Below are positions 1 through 8,192 of a stretch of 64,000 nucleotides of DNA, piece after piece; the stretch's first letter is position 1; each line of letters begins with the position of its first letter. The position numbers were made by a program, and so were the translations under genes. This DNA comes from Clostridiales bacterium (GTDB lineage: Bacteria; Bacillota; Clostridia; Peptostreptococcales; T1SED10-28): assembly GCA_007120165.1 (NCBI GenBank), contig SKOH01000021.1, positions 1-64,000 on the forward strand. The letters are read 5' to 3'. The notes under the pieces were generated by a model that saw only the letters and a list, made by a program, of their open reading frames with translations, was not told the DNA's origin and did not search any database.

Positions 1-1217
1 CCGGCCATTACGAAGAACTGCTTAATCGCTCCGGATTTTACTGCGTCCACTACTTTATCCGCTAACTGCATTACTTGATTGTGAGCGAATCCACCAACAA
101 TCTTTCCTTCTTCAATTCCGGTAGGAGCCTTTGTTTTCTTTGCATGCTCGATTACTACGGAGAAGTCTTTCTTTCCGCCTTCTAATCGATTAGGAATATG
201 CTTGAATCCTGGATATCCGGAAGCTCCTGTGGTGTAAATCCGGTCACTGTAGCTTGCTTTTGGAGGTACGATGCAATTGGTGGTAAAGAGTACCGGTCCG
301 TTAAAGCTCTCAAATTCTTCTTTTTGTTTCCACCAGGCATTTCCGTAGTTTCCAACGAAGTGATCATATTTCTTAAATGCAGGGTAGTAGTTTGCTGGAA
401 GCATTTCAGAATGCGTGTATACATCTACTCCGGTTCCGGCAGTTTGTTCCAGTAACTCTTCAAAGTCCTTTAAATCATGTCCGCTTACCAGAATTCCAGG
501 GTTTCCTCTGACTCCGATTTCTACTTCAGTAATTTCCGGGTTTCCGTAAGTAGAAGTATGAGCTTCATCCAGTAGAGCCATTACGTCTACTCCGTATTTA
601 CCGGTTTCCAGTACCAAAGCTACCAGGTCATCAGCGCTCAGACCGTCATCTTCAGTTGAAACTAAGGCTCGTTCGATAAACTCGGAAATTTCCGCTTTAT
701 GCATATTAAGGTTTAGAGCGTGCTCTCCGTAAGCGGCCATTCCTTTTAGTCCAAAGATTACTAAGGAACGAAGGCTTCGAACATCTTCATTTTCTGTTGC
801 AAGAATTCCCACTTCGGTTTCAGTGGATTTAGTTTCGAAATCTTCTCGGTCTCCTGTCCAGGTTACAAAGCCTTTATAGCTTTTGTTTTCCAGTTTTCCT
901 TCCTGCTCGAGTAGACTTTTCAGTGCATCTCTTTCCGAAAGGGCTTTTTCAATACGGTCTTTGATGGCTTCTCCATCAAAGTTGGCATTGGTGATCGTAG
1001 AAAATAATCCGTCCATCATTAATCGATCGGTTTTATCCTGATTAAGGCCTGCTTTTCTGGCCTGAAGGTTTAGCTCAGCTACCCCTTTTAACGTATAAAT
1101 TAACAAATCTTGAAGGTTGGAAACGTCGCTGGTCTTTCCACAGGCTCCTGCCTTGGCACTGCAACCAACGTTACCTGCAGCTTCTTGACATTGATGACAA
1201 AACATTTCATTACTCAT
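1..1217 (-). CDS. hcp: Hydroxylamine reductase / hybrid cluster protein (partial, C-terminus off window)
   Basis: Hybrid cluster proteins are cytoplasmic Fe-S-O enzymes of anaerobes that reduce hydroxylamine or nitric oxide and take part in nitrosative stress defence. The translated N-terminus carries the cubane-ligating cysteines C7-x2-C10-x8-C19-x6-C26, close to the class I pattern of strict anaerobes. About 405 codons are present; the family is about 540 residues, so the last quarter lies beyond base 1. The ATG at 1217 follows AAAGGAGAG at good spacing. The gene is divergent from the membrane protein at 1387. A GTGA-N6-TCAC palindrome sits upstream of its probable -10 box, suggesting CRP/FNR-family control. 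Identification is confident; substrate in vivo is inferred. Confidence 0.95.
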   Translation of the reverse strand, partial: MSNEMFCHQCQEAAGNVGCSAKAGACGKTSDVSNLQDLLIYTLKGVAELNLQARKAGLNQDKTDRLMMDGLFSTITNANFDGEAIKDRIEKALSERDALKSLLEQEGKLENKSYKGFVTWTGDREDFETKSTETEVGILATENEDVRSLRSLVIFGLKGMAAYGEHALNLNMHKAEISEFIERALVSTEDDGLSADDLVALVLETGKYGVDVMALLDEAHTSTYGNPEITEVEIGVRGNPGILVSGHDLKDFEELLEQTAGTGVDVYTHSEMLPANYYPAFKKYDHFVGNYGNAWWKQKEEFESFNGPVLFTTNCIVPPKASYSDRIYTTGASGYPGFKHIPNRLEGGKKDFSVVIEHAKKTKAPTGIEEGKIVGGFAHNQVMQLADKVVDAVKSGAIKQFFVMA

Positions 1218-1260
1218 TCTCTGATCTCTCCTTTTAGTGTAGTATTTCTTGCCTAAACCC

Positions 1261-1302
1261 ATCATAAGGTATTTTTAACCTTGGTTCCGTGACAAAGCTC
1301 AC
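1261..1302 (-). promoter_or_regulatory. hcp promoter with CRP/FNR-type operator
   Basis: On the minus strand a TATGAT -10 box lies at 1266-1261 with no good -35 hexamer 17 bases upstream. Instead a perfect GTGA-N6-TCAC inverted repeat occupies 1289-1302. Its centre (1295.5) falls about 41.5 bases upstream of the start point expected from the -10 box, the position of class II activation by CRP/FNR proteins. The palindrome is seen; regulation by an HcpR-like factor is inferred. Confidence 0.6.
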
Positions 1303-1316
1303 ACTTTTAAAATTTC

Positions 1317-1345
1317 TTGATGCTTTAATAATTTCATTATATAAT
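1317..1345 (+). promoter_or_regulatory. Sigma-A promoter for the membrane protein at 1387
   Basis: TTGATG at 1317-1322 and TATAAT at 1340-1345 are separated by 17 bases. This is divergent from the hcp promoter, and the CRP-type palindrome lies just upstream of its -35 box. Confidence 0.7.
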
Positions 1346-1386
1346 GGCAATATACAAATATTTGAAATTCAAGAAAGAGGTGCTTT

Positions 1387-1917
1387 ATGAAATCCATGGA
1401 CTTTCAGCTGAGAGATCTATTGCTAATCGCCTTAACCGTATCCTCGATCTTTGTGTTAGGTTATATTTTAATACCGGTAATGCAGTTCATGCCTCTGCCT
1501 GCCTATAAGGCCATTGTAGTCTCTCCCATATATGCCGGAGGCTTAACCATGCTGGCAAAAAAAATACCGAAGATCGGTATTGCTTCAGTACTGGGCCTGC
1601 TTATTGGGGTTTTGCTCAGCAGTTTTTTTATTGGAATGCTTTTCATTGCCTTCTTCGGCGGGGTCCTTACCGATCTGTTTTCCCTGGTTTTTTTCCGAGG
1701 GTATAAAAAAAGACTGGGTATTCAACTGTCTGCTGCTTTTTTTCCGGCAGTTCAGCTGCCCCTTACTTTTTATATGGCCGCATACACCATCGGAGGCGTT
1801 TCCGGGGAAGCTTTACGTCAACCGCTGCTGGTGGTTCTTCCTACGGCGTTGACTTTCTGTCTCGGCTATCTTGCGTCCTTAGGTACTTACCGTTTACTTG
1901 AGCGAAGAAATCTGTAA
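1387..1917 (+). CDS. Putative ECF-transporter S-component-like membrane protein
   Basis: A 176-residue hydrophobic protein with five or six membrane segments, starting at an ATG behind AAAGAGG. The charged N-terminal segment followed by a helix, and the pattern of a lysine-rich loop (about residues 58-62) between helices, resemble MptD/Trep_Strep-type substrate-binding subunits of energy-coupling-factor transporters. No ATPase or T-component gene is adjacent, so it would use a shared ECF module encoded elsewhere. Substrate cannot be predicted. The resemblance is by general pattern only; it could be an unrelated small integral membrane protein. It is transcribed from its own promoter divergently from hcp. 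Confidence 0.5.
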   Translation: MKSMDFQLRDLLLIALTVSSIFVLGYILIPVMQFMPLPAYKAIVVSPIYAGGLTMLAKKIPKIGIASVLGLLIGVLLSSFFIGMLFIAFFGGVLTDLFSLVFFRGYKKRLGIQLSAAFFPAVQLPLTFYMAAYTIGGVSGEALRQPLLVVLPTALTFCLGYLASLGTYRLLERRNL

Positions 1918-2042
1918 TGAATTTTTTTATTATTTTTAAAAAAGATTATCTATTACAAGGCTAGAGAGCAATACGCTGTGTAAAATTTGCAGGGCAGGGT
2001 ATAGGACTAAATGTTAAGGATAAATTTAAAGGAGGGAAAACA

Positions 2043-2654
2043 ATGAAAATAAAAAGTATTTATGTGCCGCTGGAAGATTTGACCTTGGTAAAAGCAACGG
2101 ATAGTGTGCAGGAGGTGTTAAATCGATTTGAAGAAACCGGGATTTTTTCTTTACCCGTGGTTCAGGAGAATGAATTAAAAGGAACCATTTATAAAGAAAA
2201 ACTTTACCGAATTTTAGTGGAACAGGAGGATAAGGAGGCTTATTTAGCTAAAACAATCGACGCCTCATTAATTGTAAAGAATCAGCGGTCTACGACGCTG
2301 GAAGCACCGGTGGAAAGGGCTGCAAAGGAGTTTGTGGACAATCAGCTAACCTTTATTCCTGTGGAAAAAGAGGATGGAACCTTTGCCGGGATCGTCACCC
2401 ATAAAGCCATATTTGAGTATTTAGTGGATCTATTCGGCATCACCGACGATAAAATTGTGGTTTACATAGAGAATATGTCGGGGCAGTTAGCGAAGGTGTT
2501 GGAAGTATTTAAAAAGTTAAACGTCAATATTAAAAAAATCGTAGCGGAGGATGCAAAGGTTCTGAATCTCTACCGGTTAATTATTGAACCGGATAAGGAT
2601 TTGGATAAAGTCCGGCGAGAACTTAAAAATGCGGGTATCCGAATAGAAGAATAA
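2043..2654 (+). CDS. CBS-pair plus ACT domain protein (CbpA-like)
   Basis: A 203-residue soluble protein with two CBS motifs (about residues 1-60 and 75-130) followed by an ACT-like domain (about 138-203). CBS pairs bind adenine nucleotides; in Firmicutes the CBS-ACT arrangement is seen in cyclic-di-AMP-binding proteins of the CbpA type, which act as signalling adaptors. The start ATG follows AAAGGAGGG. The gene is monocistronic and ends before a strong hairpin at 2686. Ligand and partner are unknown; the c-di-AMP link is inference from domain order alone. Confidence 0.75.
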   Translation: MKIKSIYVPLEDLTLVKATDSVQEVLNRFEETGIFSLPVVQENELKGTIYKEKLYRILVEQEDKEAYLAKTIDASLIVKNQRSTTLEAPVERAAKEFVDNQLTFIPVEKEDGTFAGIVTHKAIFEYLVDLFGITDDKIVVYIENMSGQLAKVLEVFKKLNVNIKKIVAEDAKVLNLYRLIIEPDKDLDKVRRELKNAGIRIEE

Positions 2655-2685
2655 ACCGCCCCCTAGGGGGATAAATGTCATACAA

Positions 2686-2727
2686 AACAGCGAAGGACCT
2701 TTCTCTTAGGAAAGGTCCTTCGCTGTT
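2686..2727. terminator. Bidirectional hairpin terminator
   Basis: A perfect 18-bp stem (2686-2703 with 2710-2727) around a 6-base loop lies between convergent genes ending at 2654 and 2805. T-runs on either side are short. A separate 12-bp palindrome of C5TAG5 sits at 2659-2670, just after the upstream stop codon. Confidence 0.75.
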
Positions 2728-2759
2728 ACTGAATAAATTTTCACCGTATTCGGCAAGTG

Positions 2760-2791
2760 TCTTTAAATAATCGGTTCTTTAAATAATCGGT
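2760..2791. repeat. 16-bp tandem direct repeat
   Basis: The 16-base unit TCTTTAAATAATCGGT occurs twice head to tail (2760-2775 and 2776-2791), just downstream of the symporter stop codon. No function is evident; it may be a local duplication. Confidence 0.8.
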
Positions 2792-2804
2792 CAAGTACAG
2801 AGAA

Positions 2805-4157
2805 TTACATTAATCCCTGCACAAATACCACTAAGATAGCAATTGGAGCAACAAACTTAATTAAGAAACTCCACACGCCTGCAAGCTTGAAGTTAAGCGT
2901 ACCTTCATTGGAAGCTTCTTTAATGGCGTTTTCAATTCCCCAAATCCAGCCGATGAAAATACATAGAAAGAATCCGCCGATAGGCAGCAACAGATTACTG
3001 GCAACAAAATCAATGGAGTCCATTATATCAAGGCCGCGAATTAACGTTATATGGCTTAATGCGCCCATTCCCAGAGAAGAGGGCAGTCCTACGATAAACA
3101 CCAAAGCTCCCATCAATACTGCTGCAGCCTTACGGTTCATATTGAACTTATCCACTACGAAGGATACGGATGCCTCTAGAAGAGAAATGGAAGACGTCAA
3201 CGCTGCAAACAATACCAGCAGGAAGAATAATCCTCCAAAGACGATCCCCATAGGCATTTCTGCAAATACTTCCGGTAGAGTAATGAATAACAGTCCTGCA
3301 CCGGCATCCGGCTCATGACCCAGGGCAAATACCGCAGGAAGAATTGTAAGACCTGCGATTAATGCAATGATTGTATCCAATAAGGGAATGTAAATAGAGT
3401 TTTGCGGAAGGTTTTCACTTTTAGGAAGATAACTTCCGTAAGTAATAATAACCCCCATACCCAGACTCAGGGAGAAAAATACCTGGCCCAGGGCGGAAAG
3501 AATCACATCTCCCGTAATAGCTGAAAAATTCGGCTCCAGGAAGAAGCGGACGCCTTCCATGGCTCCATCCAGAGTTAAGGAACGGATCATTACCATGATC
3601 ATCATAATAAAGAGTCCCGGCATTAATATTTTACTGTATTTTTCTATACCGCCGCTAATACCGCCCATAACAATACCCAGGGTTAAAAAGGCAAAAATGC
3701 CGTGAAATAATACGGGCTCGAAAGTGCTGCCCACAAAGTCCATGAAAAAGCCGCCGTAGGCTCCGGATTCTATTCCGCTAAAGCCGCCGGTAATGGTTTG
3801 AAAGAAATAATTTATAATCCACCCGCCGATTACACTGTAAAAAGACAAAATCAGAAACGAGGCTAAGACTCCAATTCCTCCGACCCAAGCCCATTTCGAT
3901 CGAATCTTTTTATAGGCACCGATGGCATTTAATTGGGTATGCCGCCCAATTACCAGCTCTGCTAGCATTAGGGTAAATCCTACTAATAATAAAATTGCAA
4001 AATACACGATTAAAAATGCTCCACCGCCGTTACGGCCGGCTTCTACCGGGAAACGCCATAAGTTACCCAGTCCTACAGCGGATCCTGCAGCGGCTAAAAT
4101 AAAACCGATTTTTGAATTCCACTGTCCTCTTTCCTGTTGTTTCTCTAAAGATGCCAA
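2805..4157 (-). CDS. Neurotransmitter:sodium symporter (NSS/SNF) family transporter
   Basis: A 450-residue integral membrane protein with about 11 hydrophobic segments. It imports an amino acid or similar solute with sodium in the LeuT fold. The first helix carries the family signature GNLWRFP, preceded by AAAGSAVGLG, the unwound substrate and sodium-binding segment. The length matches the 11-helix bacterial subfamily (MhsT-like) rather than 12-helix LeuT. The ATG at 4157 follows AAGGAGG. A promoter on the minus strand is visible at 4222-4250. The substrate is not predictable; a role in amino-acid uptake fits the fermentative enzymes in this window. Confidence 0.92.
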   Translation of the reverse strand: MASLEKQQERGQWNSKIGFILAAAGSAVGLGNLWRFPVEAGRNGGGAFLIVYFAILLLVGFTLMLAELVIGRHTQLNAIGAYKKIRSKWAWVGGIGVLASFLILSFYSVIGGWIINYFFQTITGGFSGIESGAYGGFFMDFVGSTFEPVLFHGIFAFLTLGIVMGGISGGIEKYSKILMPGLFIMMIMVMIRSLTLDGAMEGVRFFLEPNFSAITGDVILSALGQVFFSLSLGMGVIITYGSYLPKSENLPQNSIYIPLLDTIIALIAGLTILPAVFALGHEPDAGAGLLFITLPEVFAEMPMGIVFGGLFFLLVLFAALTSSISLLEASVSFVVDKFNMNRKAAAVLMGALVFIVGLPSSLGMGALSHITLIRGLDIMDSIDFVASNLLLPIGGFFLCIFIGWIWGIENAIKEASNEGTLNFKLAGVWSFLIKFVAPIAILVVFVQGLM

Positions 4158-4221
4158 TTGTAAAACCTCCTTGAATTTTTAGAATATTTAATAAAGTGTT
4201 AAAAAAATATCAACAGGAATC

Positions 4222-4250
4222 ATTCTACAGTGTTCAGAATATTTTTGCAA
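4222..4250 (-). promoter_or_regulatory. Sigma-A promoter of the NSS symporter
   Basis: Read on the minus strand, TTGCAA (4250-4245) and TAGAAT (4227-4222) are separated by exactly 17 bases, about 65 bases upstream of the start codon. Confidence 0.65.
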
Positions 4251-4362
4251 GCGTTAAAAAATAAACAATCAGTAAGTACTTATAACTTTGCTGCATAACC
4301 TGAAAATCCCTAAGTTACCTAGGTCATTTGTGCTAAATAAGGAAAGGTTTTTATATTTATGT

Positions 4363-4390
4363 TTGAACCTGTCAGAAAATATAGTATAAT
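4363..4390 (+). promoter_or_regulatory. Sigma-A promoter of ftsZ
   Basis: TTGAAC at 4363-4368 and TATAAT at 4385-4390 with a 16-base spacer, 45 bases before the ftsZ start codon. Confidence 0.65.
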
Positions 4391-4435
4391 GTAGAAAATA
4401 AAGGCTTATAGACTATTTTAAAGGAGTGGGTAGAG

Positions 4436-5503
4436 ATGTTGGAGTTTGACATAAATGATGACAGTCATATTGCAAAAATTAAAGTAATCGGTACCGGCGG
4501 CGGTGGCAATAACGCTTTGAATCACATGGTAAATTCAGGGCTGCAGGGGGTAGAGTATATTGCTGTTAATACGGATAAACAGGCGCTGTTTAATTCCGTT
4601 GCCGATCACAAACTGCAAATCGGCAATAAAATAACAAAAGGCTTAGGAGCCGGAGCAAACCCTGAAATCGGTAAAAAAGCCGCTAATGAAAGCGAAGCGG
4701 AAATCGAAGCCTTGCTGCAGGGGGCCGATATGGTCTTTATTACCGCAGGAATGGGCGGCGGCACCGGCACCGGTTCGGCACCGGTAATTGCGGAAGTTGC
4801 CAAACGTCTGGGAATACTAACTGTCGGGGTGGTAACCGAACCCTTCCGCTTTGAAGGAAAAAGAAGAGCCAAAGCGGCAAAAGCCGGTCTTGAAGAGTTA
4901 AAGCTCCATGTAGACACCTTGGTAATGGTTCCAAATGATAAGTTATTGGAAGTTGCCGAGAGCAATACCAGCATGCTGGATGCTTTTAAACTGGCAGACA
5001 ATGTACTTCGCCAGGGAGTTCAAGGGATCTCGGATCTGATTACGATCCCGGGACTTGTCAATCTGGATTTTGCAGATGTAAGTACCGTCATGCGGGAGCA
5101 GGGAATCGCCCATATGGGAGTGGGAGTTGCAGAAGGAGAAAACAAAGCAGTCAAAGCGGTAAACAAGGCAATCGACAGCCCACTGCTGTCCACCTCAATT
5201 AAAGGGGCCAAGGGTGTTTTATTAAACATCACAGGAAATGCAGACATGAATCTTTTCGAGATCAACGAAGCTGCAGAGATTATTACCGATAAGGCGGATC
5301 CTGAAGCGAATATTATTTTCGGCTCCGTAATTGATGAAACCATCGGGGATAAAATTAAAGTAACCATTATTGCTACCGGTTTTGAAGAAGAATCCTCGGA
5401 TGGGGAGGCAAAAGTATTAAAGGATAAGAACATAGAAGGGACAAGAGAGACGGAATCTCCGAAGGAATTCGATATTCCTGAATTTTTATATCGGCGGGAC
5501 TAG
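4436..5503 (+). CDS. ftsZ: Cell division GTPase FtsZ
   Basis: FtsZ polymerises at mid-cell into the Z-ring and recruits the division machinery. The 355-residue protein has the N-terminal nucleotide-binding loop GGGGNN (20-26), the tubulin signature GGGTGTG at 107-113, and a short acidic linker ending in a DIPEFLYRR-like C-terminal peptide, the usual docking site for FtsA/SepF/ZapA-type partners. The ATG follows AAAGGAG. The gene stands alone between convergent or divergent neighbours with its own promoter and terminator, away from a dcw cluster and without the spoIIGA-sigE neighbours common in Clostridia. It may be the only copy or a paralogue. Confidence 0.97.
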   Translation: MLEFDINDDSHIAKIKVIGTGGGGNNALNHMVNSGLQGVEYIAVNTDKQALFNSVADHKLQIGNKITKGLGAGANPEIGKKAANESEAEIEALLQGADMVFITAGMGGGTGTGSAPVIAEVAKRLGILTVGVVTEPFRFEGKRRAKAAKAGLEELKLHVDTLVMVPNDKLLEVAESNTSMLDAFKLADNVLRQGVQGISDLITIPGLVNLDFADVSTVMREQGIAHMGVGVAEGENKAVKAVNKAIDSPLLSTSIKGAKGVLLNITGNADMNLFEINEAAEIITDKADPEANIIFGSVIDETIGDKIKVTIIATGFEEESSDGEAKVLKDKNIEGTRETESPKEFDIPEFLYRRD

Positions 5504-5550
5504 GAACCTTCAATGGACTAGAAACAATTTAAACTTTAAAACATAGCAAA

Positions 5551-5594
5551 CATTAAAAGCACTGGCGGGAATAGATCCCCCAGTGCTTTTAATG
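5551..5594. terminator. Bidirectional terminator between ftsZ and degV
   Basis: A perfect 15-bp stem (5551-5565 with 5580-5594) with a possible inner GGG/CCC pairing; the stem carries A4/T4 runs on its outer edges, so it can serve both converging genes. Confidence 0.8.
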
Positions 5595-5640
5595 TTACGA
5601 ATAGTTTTTTGGTAATACTATTTGCTTATCATTTATAGGC

Positions 5641-6465
5641 TTAGAAACAAACCAGCAGTCCGCCGGGACCGGCATGGGTACCGATTACTGGGCCCATTGT
5701 GGTCAGCAAAATCTCCTTTGGCTTAAACTTTTCTTCGATTTCTTCCTTCAGGGCCTGGGCATCCTCTAAACAATCGCAGTGGGTAATGCCGATGGTCAGG
5801 TCTGTATAGTCGATATTTTTCTTTTCCATCTCTTCGGTTAAGGCACGGATTCCCTTCTTCTTACCCCGTAGGGTTTTAAGGATTTTTACGTGGCCCTCAT
5901 CCACATGAACGATGGGTTTTAGGTTAAAGAGGTTGGCTACAAACTCCTTAGGCTTGCTGACCCTTCCCCCTTTAACTGCATTTTCCAGAGTTTCCAAGTA
6001 GACTACTACGTTCATTTGGTCCCGGTATTTTTGAAGATTTTCCAGAATCATGGGCTTGGAAACCCCTTCTTGTGCTAACTGGGAGGCTCTTAGCACCTGG
6101 AGTCCCACCCCAATGGAACCGCTTAATGTGTCAAAAATATCGATGTCCCCGTCAACCTTTTTCTTCGCTACGTTGGCCGCATCGAAGGTTGCACTGAGTT
6201 TAGAGGAAAGATGGATGCTCAAGACCTCTTTATACTCTTCCACCCCATTTTTAAAGGAATCGAGAAATGCCTGGGGTGAGGGCTGAGAGGTTTTGGGCAG
6301 GGTGGGGGAATTTTTCATTTTGATAAAAAATTCCTGATGGTTTAAATCTACTCCGTCGGTGTAATCCACCCCGTCAATTTCAATTTTTAGAGGGATTACA
6401 TCGATGTTGTATTTTTCAATCAGATTTTTCGGTAAATCACACGAGCTGTCGGTTACTATTTTCAT
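5641..6465 (-). CDS. DegV family fatty-acid-binding protein
   Basis: DegV/FakB proteins bind a fatty acid and present it to the FakA kinase for phospholipid synthesis. The 274-residue protein opens with IVTDSSCDLP, has the KTSQPSP segment near residue 60 that binds the carboxylate, and ends with a typical HAGPGG motif. Length is normal for the family. The ATG at 6465 follows an AAGGTGATGTG segment. A minus-strand TATAAT at 6511-6506 is the likely -10 box. No fakA gene is adjacent, so the partner kinase would be elsewhere. Substrate chain length is not predictable. Confidence 0.93.
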   Translation of the reverse strand: MKIVTDSSCDLPKNLIEKYNIDVIPLKIEIDGVDYTDGVDLNHQEFFIKMKNSPTLPKTSQPSPQAFLDSFKNGVEEYKEVLSIHLSSKLSATFDAANVAKKKVDGDIDIFDTLSGSIGVGLQVLRASQLAQEGVSKPMILENLQKYRDQMNVVVYLETLENAVKGGRVSKPKEFVANLFNLKPIVHVDEGHVKILKTLRGKKKGIRALTEEMEKKNIDYTDLTIGITHCDCLEDAQALKEEIEEKFKPKEILLTTMGPVIGTHAGPGGLLVCF

Positions 6466-6733
6466 ATCACATCACCTTCCTTAGTGGTTTCGGTACTATA
6501 ATAATATTATAGCATGTTTCCATGCACCTTTCATCGTTCATTAAAAAATTGTATCAATATTTGGAAAAGTATTGGTGCGAAGGAAAGTTCTCTGGGAATT
6601 TGCGTATCGATTGAAGAAATTGGGTATATAAAAACCCCATGTTGAAGGATATTCTGGGATGAAATGAAATCATACCCGCTGTTTACAACTTCATCACCAG
6701 GGTATTTAAAAAATAAAAGGAGGAGGAATCATA

Positions 6734-7867
6734 GTGTTTACAAGAAAACAATTAGATCAGCTGTTAGAAAACCGAAAACAAGTAAACCTGTCGATTTTTT
6801 TATCTACCGGGGTAAAGGAAGGAAATCCCCAGCAAGGAAAGATTCGGTTTAAAAACCTTATTAAGCAAGGGGCAAGCCAACTGGAAAAACAGGGTTTGAA
6901 AGAAGCGGAAATAAAAAAATTCACCGCACCCATGGAAGAACTGGTGGAATACACCAAGTTTTGGAATACCTTAGACCGGGGCTTTGCAATTTTTGCTACG
7001 GAAGATGAAGTTTATCATTATAATATGCCCGTAGAGTTTGAGGATACCGTGGTGGTGAAGGATCAATTCTATATCAAGCCGCTATTCCCGGTATTTCAAC
7101 AAAATGGTCAGTTCTATATCTTAGCCGTAAGTCAAAATGATCTGCGTTTGCTTCATTGTACCCGGGATGAAGTTTCTGAAGTGGAACTAACGGGTGTACC
7201 GAAGAGTTTCGAGGAAGCCCTGCAATATGATACTCCGTCACCCACATTACAGCACGGGGCAAGGACGGCCAGCGGAGCAGCCGTATTCCATGGTCACGGA
7301 TACGGGATGGAAGATGAAAAGGTGGACATTGCCAAGTATTTTCAGGTCATTAGCCAAAGCCTCCATAAAGAACTGGAAGATAAATCTATTCCAATGATAC
7401 TGGCAGCCGTGGACTTTTTGCATCCGATTTTTAAAGATAACAACAAGTACCCGAAGCTGCTGGATGAAGGGATTATTGGAAATCCCGACAATAAAAAGAA
7501 GACAGAGCTGCAAAAAGAGGGGTGGAGGATTTTTAAACCCTATCTGGAAAAAGAAGAAAACGAGGCGCTGGATAAGTATCATCAACTGATCGGATCAGGG
7601 AAAGCTTCCCATAACATTGAAGAAATCGTCAATGGGGCCTATAATCAGCGAGTAGAAACCTTATTGGTCCAAGAAAACACACAATTATGGGGGATGTATG
7701 ATTCGAAGAATCAGAAGGTGCAGATCAGTGAGGGCCCCGATGAAACCCAGGAAGAATTATTTAACTTTGCATCGGTGCATACCTTCTTAAACAGCGGAAA
7801 GGTTTATATTCTGCAGGAAGACAAAATGCCGAACAATCAAAAAGTTGCAGCGGTGTTTAGATACTAA
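6734..7867 (+). CDS. baeRF-type (bacterial archaeo-eukaryotic release factor-like) protein
   Basis: A 377-residue soluble protein resembling the bacterial relatives of eRF1/aRF1, most like family 3: an N-terminal region with LSIFLSTG and GFAIFATED segments, a central domain with AVSQNDLRLLHC, and a C-terminal eL30-like part with INxGAYNQRV-type features. These proteins are thought to act on ribosomes or tRNA under stress, but function is not established. The GTG start at 6734 is supported by AAAAGGAGGAGG just upstream. A strong terminator follows at 7901. Assignment to the broad family is by pattern recognition and should be confirmed by a profile search. Confidence 0.7.
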   Translation: MFTRKQLDQLLENRKQVNLSIFLSTGVKEGNPQQGKIRFKNLIKQGASQLEKQGLKEAEIKKFTAPMEELVEYTKFWNTLDRGFAIFATEDEVYHYNMPVEFEDTVVVKDQFYIKPLFPVFQQNGQFYILAVSQNDLRLLHCTRDEVSEVELTGVPKSFEEALQYDTPSPTLQHGARTASGAAVFHGHGYGMEDEKVDIAKYFQVISQSLHKELEDKSIPMILAAVDFLHPIFKDNNKYPKLLDEGIIGNPDNKKKTELQKEGWRIFKPYLEKEENEALDKYHQLIGSGKASHNIEEIVNGAYNQRVETLLVQENTQLWGMYDSKNQKVQISEGPDETQEELFNFASVHTFLNSGKVYILQEDKMPNNQKVAAVFRY

Positions 7868-7900
7868 GCAAGCAGTAGTGTAAAAAAGTAAATTTTTAAT

Positions 7901-7940
7901 AAAGCTTTGGTGCCCTTTGGGGGTGCCAAAGCTTTTTTTT
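7901..7940 (+). terminator. Rho-independent terminator after the baeRF-like gene
   Basis: AAAGCTTTGG (7901-7910) pairs with CCAAAGCTTT (7926-7935), extended inward by GU and CCC/GGG pairs, loop TTTGG, followed by a T-run. Confidence 0.9.
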
Positions 7941-8116
7941 GAAAAATTTCGCTTCTAAAGCAGGGAATGAGAACGTTTACCTAGAATAGTAAAAGAGAGT
8001 GAAGATTATAGGGATATTAAAAGAGCAAACTGGTATTTGGTGGACGGTGGACCCCAAAGCCCCCAGGTTTATGAGCTGAAGCAAAGGAAGGAAATACTGC
8101 TTTTAACGAATATTTA
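7941..8116. other. Intergenic stretch, no gene supported
   Basis: The 325-base gap between the baeRF-like gene and the topoisomerase pair holds the terminator above and a promoter at 8117. The rest has a short open frame ending at 8129 (about 43 codons from the preceding stop) with no ATG start and no ribosome binding site, overlapping the promoter. I see no RNA gene in it. Confidence 0.5.
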
Positions 8117-8145
8117 TGGACAAACGTAAAAGAAATCGATAGAAT
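8117..8145 (+). promoter_or_regulatory. Sigma-A promoter of the topoisomerase pair
   Basis: TGGACA at 8117-8122 and TAGAAT at 8140-8145 with a 17-base spacer, 47 bases before the start codon of the B subunit. Confidence 0.6.
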
Positions 8146-8192
8146 GGTGTAGATAATAGTTAATTTTAAAAGGGAATTTAGGAGGAAATAGG

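Noticed and set aside
2659-2670. C5TAG5 palindrome right after the CBS-ACT stop codon
   Set aside because: As a terminator it has almost no loop and no T-run; the 2686 hairpin serves better.
6664-6852. 62-codon frame overlapping the baeRF-like gene start
   Set aside because: It is a shadow of the baeRF-like gene in another frame with no ribosome binding site.
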